Positions 18,925 to 28,409 of a stretch of DNA of 64,000 nt are shown here, piece by piece. Numbering within the stretch: the first letter of the stretch is position 1; each line of letters starts with the position of its first letter. The notes under the pieces are model-generated. The model ran no database searches, was not told the DNA's origin, and worked only from the letters and a program-made list of their open reading frames with translations. The stretch lies in assembly GCF_001693485.1 (NCBI RefSeq), contig NZ_MAXC01000012.1:868001-932000 (forward strand), written 5' to 3'. Source of the DNA: Bradyrhizobium sp. LMTR 3. GTDB lineage: Bacteria > Pseudomonadota > Alphaproteobacteria > Rhizobiales > Xanthobacteraceae. The translations under genes and the position numbers were made by a program.

Positions 18925-19245
18925 GCATCCTTCGCGGGTGCCGCTGTCGTTCGCCCAGCACGGGCTTTGGCACGGTATCGCGCGATGAAGTACCTCGCGA
19001 GCCGCATTGCAGTGATGTATCTCGGCAGCGTCGTGGAGATGTCTGACACACGCGATTGTTCGCGACGCCTTGCATCCTTACGCGAGCCTGACCGATCGCC
19101 GTCGCGTGCCCGATCCGGACGCAAAGCGAGGCGACTTCACGTTAGCCGGCGGAATCCCACACTCTATCGATTCCGCGCCCGGATGCAGGCTGCGGGGGCT
19201 GTCATCTTGGCTCAGAGCCGGTCGCTTGATTTCTGGTCCGTCACA
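18925..19245 (+). pseudogene. decayed oligopeptide ABC-transporter ATPase (OppF/DppF type)
   Basis: One frame reads MKYLASRIAVMYLGSVVEM, which matches the conserved ISHRVAVMYLGRIVE region after the H-loop of OppF-like ATPases. A second frame then continues with HPYASL, VPDPDAKRG, GGIPHSIDSAPGCRLRG, the typical C-terminal tail of the same proteins. At least one frameshift lies between them, near 19060. Walker A and B motifs are not recognisable upstream, so the gene is dead. Confidence 0.65.
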
Positions 19246-19264
19246 ACAAGGAGAAGGATGAATT

Positions 19265-19630
19265 GTGGCTGTTGTCCGATTTGTATTTGCTGCATTAAAG
19301 CCGGCTGTCAGCGCGGCAGACTATGAACGCTTCGAACGCGAGCTGGACTATGTCACTGACGCCAAAATGAAAATTGTCGTCAACTATTGTACGCACCGCA
19401 TCACCGAAACCGGAGCTGGCCTATCGGGCGGCCTGTGGGATTATGTCGAGCGCATTGAGGTGACGGATCGCGCCGCCTATCAAGCTGAATTGGCCGTGGC
19501 CGGCAAGGAAATGATCAACGAACTCTACGAGAAGTATCTCGACAGATCCAAGAGAGTGTCGGTCTGGACGGAACGCATCAAACCAAGAGTTTGGCCGAGG
19601 CGGGCTTCATCGGAAAGCTCGCCCTCGTGA
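19265..19630 (+). CDS. hypothetical protein, possible alpha/beta-barrel domain
   Basis: 121 residues from GTG 19265, four bases after an AGGAGAAGGATG region that supplies a ribosome binding site. AVVRFVFAALKPAVSAADYERFERELDYVTD has the beta-strand/helix rhythm of small dimeric alpha/beta-barrel proteins. The last ~15 residues overlap the start of an SDR remnant and may not be native. No family is assigned with certainty. Confidence 0.5.
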   Translation: MAVVRFVFAALKPAVSAADYERFERELDYVTDAKMKIVVNYCTHRITETGAGLSGGLWDYVERIEVTDRAAYQAELAVAGKEMINELYEKYLDRSKRVSVWTERIKPRVWPRRASSESSPS

Positions 19631-20039
19631 TTGGTTCGTCCTCGGACGCTCAGGAGGAGCTCGCGTGAATTCGCGCGGCTCGGAGCCGCATGCGGCCATG
19701 CGTGGTCCAATTTCGAAGTTGCGCAGCAAGTCGTCAGGACCATTCGGCGGGGACATGCGGCGGGCGCCTTTTGCTGCCGATGAAGTCAAGCAGTTGCCAC
19801 CGATTGCGGCCGAGCAGCTCGGCATGGTTGCGATCCTTGTCAACAATGCGATACCGACACTCCATTCCTTGGATGGAGGAGCGCAGTGGGAATGCAAGGC
19901 ACGATTCCTGCTCGTGCAGCGCTTGCGCCGGCAATCATACCGCAAGGCTTGGGCGGGGTGCTCGATAGCGGTGCCGGGGATCGGTCCGATCGCATTCGAA
20001 CTCTACGATCCAAACCGTATCGTTTCTGATCGGAACTAG
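19606..20039 (+). pseudogene. decayed short-chain dehydrogenase/reductase
   Basis: FIGKLALVIGSSSDAQEELA resembles the first beta-strand and nucleotide loop of an SDR (GKVALVTGSS...). Further on, in another frame, QLGMVAILVNNAIP is the conserved NNAG block and FLLVQRL the following helix. A stop codon and frameshifts separate these parts, and the catalytic YxxxK region cannot be found. It is a broken gene, possibly the former partner of the small protein before it. Confidence 0.6.
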
Positions 20040-20537
20040 TGAACCATGAATTTCGCGCGGTTTGCACGCGCGTCGATGTCGTCAGATGATCGTCAGAGGC
20101 GAGCGCTGAGATCGCGGTGATATGCGAGCGCTCCAAGCCGCCGGTCGGGATCACGAGCTTGTCTTCTTACAATATTCTCGGCGCGACCTATCTTCGCGAT
20201 AGGCTCGCGTCGCGCCCGCGGTATGGATGCGGATGTTGCGATTCGACTCCTCGTTCTCGTTCCATACCCGCGCAGCCCTGAGGCTGCCGTCGAATGGGCG
20301 TGTTGCCGAAGTTCGGCCGAAGCTCCGATTACTCTGCGATGGGCTCCTCGCTAACATGCAAAACAGATCCTGAAAATCTGTGCAACAGTCCGGCAGTCGC
20401 CGAAAATATGCCGAAAAGATGAGGCGCTTTCCGGCTGGTCGGTAGTGTCCATGATGGCAGATTCCCGGCCTGAACTGCAGTTGGGCTGGCGTGAGGTTTT
20501 CCGCAACCGGCCATTTCAGACGGGGAGGAAACTCACA
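20040..20537 (+). other. intergenic stretch before the MFS transporter
   Basis: No gene recognised. A GG-N10-GC element (TGGCAGATTCCCGGCC) at 20456-20471 has a poor -12 part and no NifA site upstream, so I do not call it a promoter. Confidence 0.35.
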
Positions 20538-21893
20538 GTGTCACAAACATTCATCCCGCACGCACCAACGGTCAAATCGCGCATCGGCGCGATTTTGCGT
20601 GCGACGAGCGGCAATTTCCTCGAGCAGTTCGATTTTTTTCTGTTCGGCTTTTACGCCAGCGCCATTGGGAAGGCGTTCTTCCCGTCTGAGAGCGAAACCG
20701 CTTCGCTGCTCAACACGTTCGGCGTGTTCTGGCTGGGCGCCTTGATGCGTCCGGTCGGCGCGATCGTGCTCGGAGCCTATATTGACAAGATAGGCCGTCG
20801 GCAAGGCCTGATCGTCACGCTCTCAATCATGGCAATCGGCACCGTAATCATCGCCTTCTGTCCCAGTTACGAGACAATTGGCATTGCCGCACCTGTTATC
20901 GTGCTGCTCGGACGGCTGCTACAGGGCTTTTCCGCCGGCGTCGAAGTCGGCGGCGTTTCGGTCTACCTGTCAGAGATCGCAACCCCGGGCAAGCGCGGTT
21001 TTTACACCTCGTTCCAGTCCTCCAGCCAGCAGGTCGCGATCTTTGTCGCGGCGATCGTGGGCTATGTGCTGAACGAATCGATGCCGGTCGAAACGGTAGC
21101 CGCCTGGGGCTGGCGCATCCCGTTCTTTCTCGGCTGCCTAATCATTCCGCTTATTTTTTTCCTCCGCCGCACGCTGGAGGAAACGCCGGAATTTCTAGCG
21201 ATGAAGAAGCATCCCACGGCCCGCGAGGTCTTTGCCTCGGCACTCGCCAACTGGCGGATCGTCATCCTCGGCATGATGATGGCGATCCTGACCACAACGA
21301 CCTTTTATTTCGTCACCGTTTACACGCCCACATTCGGCAAGAACGTGTTGAAGCTGTCCTCCCAGGACGCGCTTTTGGTGACGCTTTTGGTCGCCGTGAC
21401 GAACTTTATATGGAATCCAATTGGCGGCGCCGTCTCTGACCGAATCGGCCGCAAGCCGGTTCTGCTAGCAATTGCCGGCCTTGCGTTAGTGACCGCCTAT
21501 CCGGCATTGCACTGGCTGGTAAGCTCCCCTACTTTCGGCAAGATGCTCGTGGTGGCTATGATGTTCTCGTTCTACTTCGGCATTTATAGCGGCACTATGC
21601 TGGGCGCTCTTGTCGAGATCGTGCCGAAGCATGTGCGCACAACCTGCTTCTCCCTGGCCTTCGCACTCGCGGCCGCCTTGTTCGGCACCTTTACGCCACT
21701 GGCCTCGACTTGGCTGATCGACCGGACCGATGATAAGGCTTCACCCGGCTTTTGGCTGATGTTCGCAGCCGTGCTCGGCATCATCGCGGCACTCACCGTC
21801 TATCCCGGGACCGCCAAGCCGTCGAGAGTTGCGAAGCCGTCGCGGCCTGAGCGGCCCAACAGCGTTTTAGGCGTGCAAGCCACACCGCACTAG
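20538..21893 (+). CDS. MFS transporter, metabolite:H+ symporter type
   Basis: A 451-residue inner-membrane transporter with about twelve hydrophobic segments. The start is GTG 20538, preceded by GGGGAGGAAA; the frame is open from 20445. [14 protein letters not shown] near residue 80 is the MFS loop 2-3 motif, and [11 protein letters not shown] repeats it in the second half. The opening [26 protein letters not shown] is typical of the metabolite:proton symporter branch (citrate, tricarballylate, alpha-ketoglutarate, proline/betaine). It probably imports a carboxylate. The gene stands alone, followed by a strong hairpin at 21966. Confidence 0.88.
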   Translation: MSQTFIPHAPTVKSRIGAILRATSGNFLEQFDFFLFGFYASAIGKAFFPSESETASLLNTFGVFWLGALMRPVGAIVLGAYIDKIGRRQGLIVTLSIMAIGTVIIAFCPSYETIGIAAPVIVLLGRLLQGFSAGVEVGGVSVYLSEIATPGKRGFYTSFQSSSQQVAIFVAAIVGYVLNESMPVETVAAWGWRIPFFLGCLIIPLIFFLRRTLEETPEFLAMKKHPTAREVFASALANWRIVILGMMMAILTTTTFYFVTVYTPTFGKNVLKLSSQDALLVTLLVAVTNFIWNPIGGAVSDRIGRKPVLLAIAGLALVTAYPALHWLVSSPTFGKMLVVAMMFSFYFGIYSGTMLGALVEIVPKHVRTTCFSLAFALAAALFGTFTPLASTWLIDRTDDKASPGFWLMFAAVLGIIAALTVYPGTAKPSRVAKPSRPERPNSVLGVQATPH

Positions 21894-21965
21894 CCGGCGG
21901 TCCGAACCGCTGACCGGGCGAAGCGTCGAGCTTCTGTGACATCGCGTGCTCCTTGTCTTCGGTGC

Positions 21966-21992
21966 CCCTGCCAGCATTCGTTGCTGGCAGGG
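21966..21992 (+). terminator. hairpin after the MFS gene
   Basis: CCCTGCCAGC and its perfect complement GCTGGCAGGG are separated by a 7-base loop, about 70 bp after the transporter stop. No U-run follows, so it may be a weak or factor-assisted terminator or an mRNA 3' stabiliser. Confidence 0.6.
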
Positions 21993-22926
21993 CGGGAGTA
22001 CGGCCGGACTACTTCATTAACGAAAGGTGCGGCTCGACGACGAGATTAAAATAGTTGTATTCGATCTAGTTCTTACACATGATCAGTTGTGATTTCCGGC
22101 ACCACCAGAATGATCACAGCGTAGTCATCGCCGTTTTGATGGGCGCTCCCGCTATGGTCGCTTGATCCAGAGCCGAAATGAGAAAAACTTCTCTATGACA
22201 TCGAAGTGTACCCTAACTGCGCCGTGTTCAGGTGAGAGGGCTTAAGATCATGGAGCTTCTTTTTCAGCTCGGCCAACTCTCTCGACCTCGCCTGCTTATT
22301 AAAGAGCCACATGGCCATACCAACAATGCCGAGCACAGTGGTTGTGATGGCAGCTGAACTGGCAAACATATTCGTAGCGGTTCGCTCCTCTTCGCTTCCC
22401 GTTCAGGCGACGATGACAAAATGCCCGATCATACAACTCCAGCAGTTCAGCAGAGCGGCCAAACAGCTCCCGAATAAGGACATTGATCAATTTCTGCGAA
22501 GAGTTGGGCTAAACATCTTTTTAGCTTCACTAGCCGCAACGGCGCGACGGGTGAGCGGGATTGGAGTGCGCGGCCAGATGGATCGAACCAACGAAGATCC
22601 TTGCTAGGCGCCATGGCAGCTGCCGAATCGTCACCGAAACTTGAATAGCTCGCTATAGCCGCCGTGTCGCTAGCTTCATTCGATGTCGCGGGCGCGGCTC
22701 GCCGGTGACCCGGGAGGGCCGCATTCGATGCGACCGTCAGCGGCAGTCTCGGCCTTGGTGTTCGACCCGTAGCGGCGTGGCAACAGCATTCAGCAGGAGC
22801 GACTAACTGGAGTGACGGCCTTTCGTGAGGCCGCCCCTTGATACAGGCAGGTCGGGCGTCGGCAAATAACGGCTGTAGGACAGCTTGTCCTTAGCGCGTA
22901 CCGAAAGTCACCTCACGAACACAAAG
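21993..22926. other. intergenic stretch without recognised genes
   Basis: About 930 bp between the MFS hairpin and the end of the minus-strand M16 gene. Only short frames without family motifs are present. No tRNA or repeat was recognised. Confidence 0.4.
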
Positions 22927-24357
22927 CTAATTGGGTGTTGCCGGCGTTGCGGCTGATGGCGTGGCGCCTGGCTGCCCTGCCGCTGGCGGCGGCGTCGCGG
23001 CCGATGGCGCGGTGGTCGACTGGGCTGCGGCCATTGGGGAGCGGCCGACGATGACAGTGAGCAGACCCTGGCCCCACAGCCGCTGCGCCGCCGCCTTGGC
23101 GTCCTCCAGCGTCACCGCATCGACGAGGGCGTTGCGCTTTTCAATATAGTCGATCGGCAGCTTGTCGAGCTGGTATTGCAGCAGCGCCCGCGCCAGGTTT
23201 GACGACGTATCAAGCGCCAGCATCTGCGAGCCCTTCAGGTACGCCTTGGCATCATCGAGCTCCTGCTGGGTCGGACCTTCTTCGGCCATGCGGCGGACTT
23301 GCTTCTCGACCTCCTCCACGGTCTCGCGGGCGCGATCGGCGCGGGTGCCGGTATTGCCGACAAACACGGCGGAATGATCCATCCAGAGCAGCGTCTCATG
23401 GACGGAATAGGCAAGCCCGCGCTTCTGGCGGACTTCGCGGAACAGCCGCGATGACAGACCGCCGCCACCGAGAATTTGGTTGACGACATAGGCCGCCATG
23501 AAATCCGGCTCGCTGCGGCGGACGCCAGCACCGCCGAAGGTCACCACCGTTTGCGGCACGTCGAGCGGAATAAAGACGCACTGCGGCGCCTTTGCCGCGA
23601 CCACATCGGGGACCAGCGCCAACTCCGCCTTGGCCGGCAGGCAACCAAACGTCTTGTCGAGCAGTCTGCCAAGCGTCTCTGGATCGACGTCACCCACCAC
23701 CGCGATCTTGAGCGTGTCCTTGGCGATCACGCGGCGGACATAGTCCTTCAAATCGGCGACGTCGATTTTCGGCACGCTGTCCAACGTACCATGAGATTGC
23801 CGCCCGTAAGGATGGCCGTCGAAGGCGACCTCGAGGAACTTGCGATTGGCGAGCGAGCTCGGGTCGGTGGACTCGCGCTGCAAGCTCGAGAGCACGTGCG
23901 CGCGGATCCGCTCGACGTCCGGCCCGTCGAAATGCGGCGAGGTCAGCGCCATCCGCAGCAGGTCGAAGGCATCGTCCTTGTTGTCCTTGAGCATGCGCAA
24001 GGAGCCGCCGAACTGGTCGCGGGTCGAATGAAAGCTGAGCTTGATGGCGCGGCGGTCAAGCCGCTCGTGAAAAGTCTTGGAATCGAGGTCGCCAGAGCCC
24101 TCGTCGAGCAGGCCGGCGACCAGGTGACCGACGCCGGGCTTGTCGGCGGGGTCCTGGGTGGCGCCGCCGCCGAAGGCATATTCCATCGCGATCAGCGGGA
24201 CGGTGGCGTCCTGCACGAACCAGGCTTCGATGCCGCCGGGCGAGACTAGGCGCTGGATCATGATTGCGGCCTGCGACGGCCGCGAAGCGAGCATCGTCGT
24301 CAGCGCGAGCGCACTGCCGCCGATCAGAACCGAACGCCGTGTCAAAAAATAGGTCAC
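22927..24357 (-). CDS. M16-family peptidase-like protein, non-catalytic partner
   Basis: A 476-residue protein starting at GTG 24357, whose GTGA overlaps the stop of the upstream M16 peptidase, so the two are translationally coupled. The N-terminus LTRRSVLIGGSALALTTMLA is a twin-arginine-type signal. At the position of the zinc motif it reads GVGHLVAGLLDEG instead of HxxEH, so it should be inactive alone. The C-terminal M16 domain is kept (GGGGLSSRLFREVRQKRGLAYSV). In bacterial M16 pairs one subunit carries the zinc site and the other helps bind substrate. A proline/alanine-rich tail of about 35 residues ends the protein. It is probably periplasmic. Confidence 0.85.
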   Translation of the reverse strand: MTYFLTRRSVLIGGSALALTTMLASRPSQAAIMIQRLVSPGGIEAWFVQDATVPLIAMEYAFGGGATQDPADKPGVGHLVAGLLDEGSGDLDSKTFHERLDRRAIKLSFHSTRDQFGGSLRMLKDNKDDAFDLLRMALTSPHFDGPDVERIRAHVLSSLQRESTDPSSLANRKFLEVAFDGHPYGRQSHGTLDSVPKIDVADLKDYVRRVIAKDTLKIAVVGDVDPETLGRLLDKTFGCLPAKAELALVPDVVAAKAPQCVFIPLDVPQTVVTFGGAGVRRSEPDFMAAYVVNQILGGGGLSSRLFREVRQKRGLAYSVHETLLWMDHSAVFVGNTGTRADRARETVEEVEKQVRRMAEEGPTQQELDDAKAYLKGSQMLALDTSSNLARALLQYQLDKLPIDYIEKRNALVDAVTLEDAKAAAQRLWGQGLLTVIVGRSPMAAAQSTTAPSAATPPPAAGQPGATPSAATPATPN

Positions 24358-25829
24358 GAGCGCTTCTCCTCGCTTTTGGGCGCAACATCCTTGATCAAGT
24401 AACCGGTTACCGAACGCTTCTTGTCGAGCCATTTCTGCGCGGCCTCGCGCACCTGCTCGGCGGTGACGGCGCGGATGCGATCCGGCCAGCTCCGGATGTC
24501 GTCGACGCTGAGCCCCGTGGTGAGCGCGCCGCCATACCGGACCGCAAGCATTACCTGATTGTCCTGGGAGTAGATCGCGCTTGCGATCAGCTGGGTCTTG
24601 ACGCGTTCAAGGTCCTCGGCGCGCGCGGGGTTTTGCGCGAGATCGGCGATCACCTTGCCGATGGCGTCCTCGAGCTGGGAGAACTCGACGCCGGGCTTCG
24701 GCGTGGCCCAAATCATGAATTGCGAGGAATCAAGCGAGGTGCCCTGGTAGCTCGCGCCGGTGCTGATGGCTAGCTGCTTGTCGATCACCAGCGCGCGGTA
24801 GAGATAGGAGTTGGCACCGCCGCCCATCAATTGCGCGAGCACGTCCAGCGCAGGACTCTTGCCGGCGGCCGCAGTTGAAGCCGACGGCACGAGATAATAG
24901 CGGTGCAGGGCCGGCTGCTCGACGCGCGGATCGGACAATGTCACCGTGCGCGGGGCCGCCGCCGTCGGCTCCTGTGGCCGCAGGCGTTTTGCAGAGATGG
25001 AAGGCTGTGCGGGAATGTCGCCAAAATTCTTCTCCACCATCGGGCGGATTTCATTGGGATCGACGTCGCCGGCGATGATCAGGATCGCGTTATTCGGAGC
25101 GTAGAAGCGCTTATAGAAGGCGAGCGCGTCCTCGCGGTCGAGCTTCTCGAGCTCCTGGCGCCAGCCGATAATGGGGCGGCCGTAGGAATGGTTGAGGTAA
25201 AGCGCCGCCATCATCTGCTCGGTGAGCCGCGCATCGGGATTGTTGGCGACGCGCATGTTGAATTCTTCGAGCACAACATCGCGCTCGGACAGCACGTTCT
25301 CATCTTGGAGAACGAGACCGGTCATCCGGTCGGCCTCGAATTCCATTATCTTACAGAGTTGCTCGCGCGGCACGCGCTGGAAATAGCTAGTGTAGTCGGT
25401 CGAGGTGAAGGCGTTCTCGTCGCCGCCAACGCGCAGCAAGGTCTGGGAGAAGGCACCCGCCGGATGATTGGCCGTGCCCTTGAACATTAGGTGTTCGAGG
25501 AAATGCGCAAGCCCCGACTTGCCCGGCGTTTCGTCGGCGGAACCGACCTTATACCAGATCATCTGCGTCACGACGGGCGTGCGGTGATCGGGGATCACTA
25601 CGACCTGCAGGCCGTTCGCAAGCGTGAAGCTTGCAGGTCGCTCCGAAGGGACTGCGATCTGGGCAAGGACGCTCCTGTTTTCAGGAACGTCTCGGAGGCT
25701 GGGATTGCTGCTATTATCCTTTTTGTATTCGACGTTGTGTTCGACCGCCAGCGCGGTCGGCGTCATCAAGGCCATTGCAATAGTTGCCGTGCCTAGCACC
25801 TTGGTTGTCACCGAACTCCAATTCTTCAT
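24354..25829 (-). CDS. M16-family zinc metallopeptidase, catalytic partner
   Basis: A 491-residue periplasmic protease. ATG 25829 gives a clear signal peptide (VLGTATIAMALMTPTALA). The inverted zinc motif HFLEH lies in SGLAHFLEHLMFKGT near residue 108, and the third ligand is expected in the downstream E-rich helix NVLSERDVVLEEFNMR. The C-terminal domain follows (LMGGGANSYLYRALV). It cleaves peptides in a closed chamber together with the second subunit. Upstream lie a consensus sigma-54 promoter and a perfect NifA site, so the pair should be made in nitrogen-fixing bacteroids, where it may process imported plant peptides. That role is inference. Confidence 0.9.
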   Translation of the reverse strand: MKNWSSVTTKVLGTATIAMALMTPTALAVEHNVEYKKDNSSNPSLRDVPENRSVLAQIAVPSERPASFTLANGLQVVVIPDHRTPVVTQMIWYKVGSADETPGKSGLAHFLEHLMFKGTANHPAGAFSQTLLRVGGDENAFTSTDYTSYFQRVPREQLCKIMEFEADRMTGLVLQDENVLSERDVVLEEFNMRVANNPDARLTEQMMAALYLNHSYGRPIIGWRQELEKLDREDALAFYKRFYAPNNAILIIAGDVDPNEIRPMVEKNFGDIPAQPSISAKRLRPQEPTAAAPRTVTLSDPRVEQPALHRYYLVPSASTAAAGKSPALDVLAQLMGGGANSYLYRALVIDKQLAISTGASYQGTSLDSSQFMIWATPKPGVEFSQLEDAIGKVIADLAQNPARAEDLERVKTQLIASAIYSQDNQVMLAVRYGGALTTGLSVDDIRSWPDRIRAVTAEQVREAAQKWLDKKRSVTGYLIKDVAPKSEEKRS

Positions 25830-25917
25830 GGCATCGCCTTTGGTCGCATAGAGATCCACATTCTGCAGCGCACGATTCTGACAAAGCAGAGAGCCGCACG
25901 CCGTTGGCAAACAAGTG

Positions 25918-25933
25918 AGCAAAAGCCGGGCCA
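25918..25933 (-). promoter_or_regulatory. sigma-54 promoter of the M16 peptidase operon
   Basis: On the minus strand TGGCCCGGCTTTTGCT matches the -24/-12 consensus closely, with the invariant GG-N10-GC spacing. It lies about 90 bp before the start codon at 25829. Confidence 0.75.
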
Positions 25934-26017
25934 ATCGCCTGATGCTTCCGCGCACGGGCAGCTGGATGCAAAACGAAGCGCCGCGCGTTCTTTCTCTCCG
26001 AAAGCCAAAGCCGCACT

Positions 26018-26033
26018 TGTTCAGTATCCAACA
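26018..26033 (-). promoter_or_regulatory. NifA upstream activator site for the M16 operon
   Basis: TGT-TCAGTATCCA-ACA is a perfect TGT-N10-ACA site, 85 bp upstream of the -24 element. An imperfect second site (TGT-N10-ACG) starts at 26034. Confidence 0.75.
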
Positions 26034-26091
26034 TGTTGCGAACACGACGTTGCACACGAAAACCCACGACAACTCGCCGCCTCGCGCTGGC

Positions 26092-26286
26092 CTAAATCCT
26101 GCGACGCGACATACCGCATAGAGCCTTGATCTCGCGCCAGAGGCACTGCTCCGCTGTTTCGCGGCCGAGCCGGCGCCCGCCAGGAAACATCCAAAGCCTA
26201 TCGCGGCGCCGCCGTACCAGGAGTAGCCGGCCGCGCTTCGACCCTGCCACCAGCACGTCCAAGCGATCATCGTTTCGGTCGTTCAA
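26092..26286 (-). pseudogene. possible NUDIX-domain fragment
   Basis: A 64-residue frame reads LLVRRRRDRLWMFPGGRRLGRETAEQCLWREIKALCG. This resembles the beta-strand and NUDIX box (GGxxExxE...REhxEE) of small pyrophosphohydrolases, but it lacks several acidic residues and ends right after. It is best read as a remnant. Confidence 0.35.
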
Positions 26287-26364
26287 TATGCGGAGAAAGC
26301 GTTTGCAACCGAGACTATTTCCTAAATAGGCCTCCCGGTTTCAGGGGCCGGAGTGACCAAATCT

Positions 26365-26512
26365 CGAGGACGGCGTCGTCTGGGTCTATGGCGCCGGCGA
26401 ACACGGCGCCATGGACTTCACCGACTTCGGAATCGAAAACCTGATCGAGCTCGTCCGGATGCACAAAGAAGATCCGACTTGGCTGGCGCTGGTCGCCCGA
26501 CTAATCCAATGA
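26365..26512 (+). pseudogene. remnant of a small conserved gene
   Basis: An open stretch reading LEDGVVWVYGAGEHGAMDF and then FGIENLIELVRMHKEDPTW has strong coding character. It has an in-frame stop directly upstream and no start until an internal ATG at 26410. It is likely the 3' part of a small protein gene of unknown function. Confidence 0.4.
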
Positions 26513-26599
26513 GCCTGCGGCCTACGCCGGATAGCGTACCGCCGAATGCTCGAAGTTCATGTTTCTGGCGTCCATGTTTTCGCTTGAGCTAGTGCTAAT

Positions 26600-27904
26600 T
26601 CAGCGCCAGGCGCGCGGCAAGCGGAACCCATCGCCGAAGATTCCGGTCCATGACCACACATCGCCTAAGGGTTTTGAGTCCGGCTTCTCCTCCTCCCCCG
26701 CCTTTAGCCTGCCGCCGACGCGCGCGAAGTTCAGGATCGCCTTCGAGACGAGCTGGGGATGGGTGAGGAGAAAGTTGTCTGGCTGCGTGTGCATCAGCGC
26801 CGGCATATCCTTGTACTTTTTCAGATCCTCATACGACTCATGCAGCATCTTCTTGTACAGTGAAAAACTATTCGAGGTGCTGCGACCGCCGCGCGACTTC
26901 ACACGGAAGATCGCTTCCGCGGCAATTCGTCCAGAGATCATCGCAACGTTCAGATGCCCACGATGGCCGGTATTATTGAGTTCGGCGGCATCCCCGACCA
27001 CCACCCAGCCCTTGCCGTAGAGCTGGGGTACGGTGTTGTAGCCGCGTTTCGGGATGAGGTGCGCGGAATATTCCTTGAGCTCAGAGCCGTTGATTAGCGA
27101 CACCACTGACGGATGACGCTTGAAGCGGGTGAGTAGCCCGTAAGGCGTTTCGCCCGTTCGCTGGAGATCGGAGACAAGGCAGCCGATGCCGACTGAGATG
27201 CACTCCCTATTCGCATAGATGAAACCAATGCTTGTCATGCCGCGCGAGATGGAGCCGGCGGCCTCGATCACGACCCCTTGGTCGCGATTTAGATTGAAAC
27301 GGGCTTCGATGGTCTCGCGCGGCAAAAGGTGCATTTCCTTGACCTGCAGCGCAACTTGGTCGGGCCTCGGCCGCTCACGCCAGCCCGCACGCGTCCCGAG
27401 CAAGCCATTGAAGCCATCGGCGAGCACCACTACATCGGCGTGGATTATGCCATCCTGGCGGTCGGTACGCACCCCAATGACGCGGCCGCGGCGGTTCTGC
27501 GCCAGCTCCGTAACGGTAGTTTGGTACAAGACGGTGGCGCCGGCCTCCCTCACCTTCCCCGAGAACCATTTATCGAATAGCGCGCGGATAACGATATACC
27601 GGTTCGGTCGCTCGTCGTTGGAGTGGTTGAAGCGGTATCGCAGCCCGATATGGGAGCGGCTATCCATTAACCAAAAGCGCTGCTCGACAAGGCGGCGCTC
27701 GAGCGGCGCGTCCTCACGGAAATGGGGGATCAGCTGTTCGAGGATGTCCGCATCGAGCATGGCAGCCTGCACGTTCTTTGATCCGGAATATTCGCCGCGC
27801 TCGAGCTGCAGTACCTTCATGCCACGCTTGGCCATGGTCAGCGCCGCCGCGTTGCCGGCCATTCCGGCGCCAACCACGATGGCATCGAACCTCTCTTCGA
27901 TCAT
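26600..27904 (-). CDS. fixC: FixC-like flavoprotein (electron transfer to nitrogenase)
   Basis: A 434-residue protein, the normal FixC length. FixC is the quinone-oxidoreductase-like part of the FixABCX complex, which uses electron bifurcation to make low-potential electrons for nitrogenase. The N-terminal FAD site [22 protein letters not shown] and the C-terminal [13 protein letters not shown] are present. After that, the usual HREGSNLAM reads HRGHLNVAM, a change in a normally conserved stretch. The ATG overlaps the stop of the truncated fixB (27901-27904). No fixX ferredoxin gene follows before the M16 region. This may be a second, diverging fix copy. Confidence 0.85.
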   Translation of the reverse strand: MIEERFDAIVVGAGMAGNAAALTMAKRGMKVLQLERGEYSGSKNVQAAMLDADILEQLIPHFREDAPLERRLVEQRFWLMDSRSHIGLRYRFNHSNDERPNRYIVIRALFDKWFSGKVREAGATVLYQTTVTELAQNRRGRVIGVRTDRQDGIIHADVVVLADGFNGLLGTRAGWRERPRPDQVALQVKEMHLLPRETIEARFNLNRDQGVVIEAAGSISRGMTSIGFIYANRECISVGIGCLVSDLQRTGETPYGLLTRFKRHPSVVSLINGSELKEYSAHLIPKRGYNTVPQLYGKGWVVVGDAAELNNTGHRGHLNVAMISGRIAAEAIFRVKSRGGRSTSNSFSLYKKMLHESYEDLKKYKDMPALMHTQPDNFLLTHPQLVSKAILNFARVGGRLKAGEEEKPDSKPLGDVWSWTGIFGDGFRLPRAWR

Positions 27905-28392
27905 GAGCCTCTCCCTTGTTTAGTGGCGATGTCCTCAGAACCTACGCTCGCCTGCGACGCGGTCGCGTGAATGCGGTGGCCGCCCGAGGCGGCGACATCA
28001 CGGCCCAAGATCTTGGCTCGCAACAGCAGGATTTCCGGCTTGTGGGTGTTGACAAGATCTGTCAACGCCATGCTGTAGGACTGGTTGCGGTAATCTGCGA
28101 GCATGTTGTCGGCGACGAGATGGACAAGGTCTCGGCGTAGGAAGAATTCGACCGCTGCGCTGCGTGTCGCCTCGCCCTCCGGACCGATCACGACCGCCGC
28201 GAGATCAAGCTTCCGCTTCTCGGCGAGCTTGCGGCCCGCGCCCGTCAGCTTCCAGGAAATTGGATGCACCTGCCCGGGCTCCTGTTCGATGAAGAGCCAG
28301 ACATGCTTGTCAGCGTTGAAATGCCCCGGCAGCGCCTTCTTGACGGCGCACCGTTCCGCGGGCAACGCGGGAGCTCTCATCACATCGCTCAT
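27901..28392 (-). pseudogene. fixB: truncated fixB (N-terminal part only)
   Basis: 163 codons against roughly 360-370 in FixB. Residues 28-135 match FixB well (KHVWLFIEQEPGQVHP, VVIGPEGEATR, LADYRNQSYSMALTDLVNTHKPEILLL). At GRDVAAS the similarity ends and about 28 unrelated residues follow before the stop, which overlaps the fixC start. Roughly 230 residues, including the C-terminal FAD-binding domain essential to electron-transfer flavoprotein alpha subunits, are missing. It lies 17 bp after fixA in an otherwise intact operon layout. Confidence 0.85.
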
Positions 28393-28409
28393 TCGCCAAG
28401 ACCTTCAGA

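Noticed and set aside
20456..20471. TGGCAGATTCCCGGCC before the MFS transporter
   Set aside because: Correct GG-N10-GC spacing, but the -12 element is weak and no NifA site is present; chance occurrence is likely.
22311..22607. 98-codon plus-strand ORF between the MFS and M16 genes
   Set aside because: Low-complexity residues, no ribosome binding site and no recognisable family.
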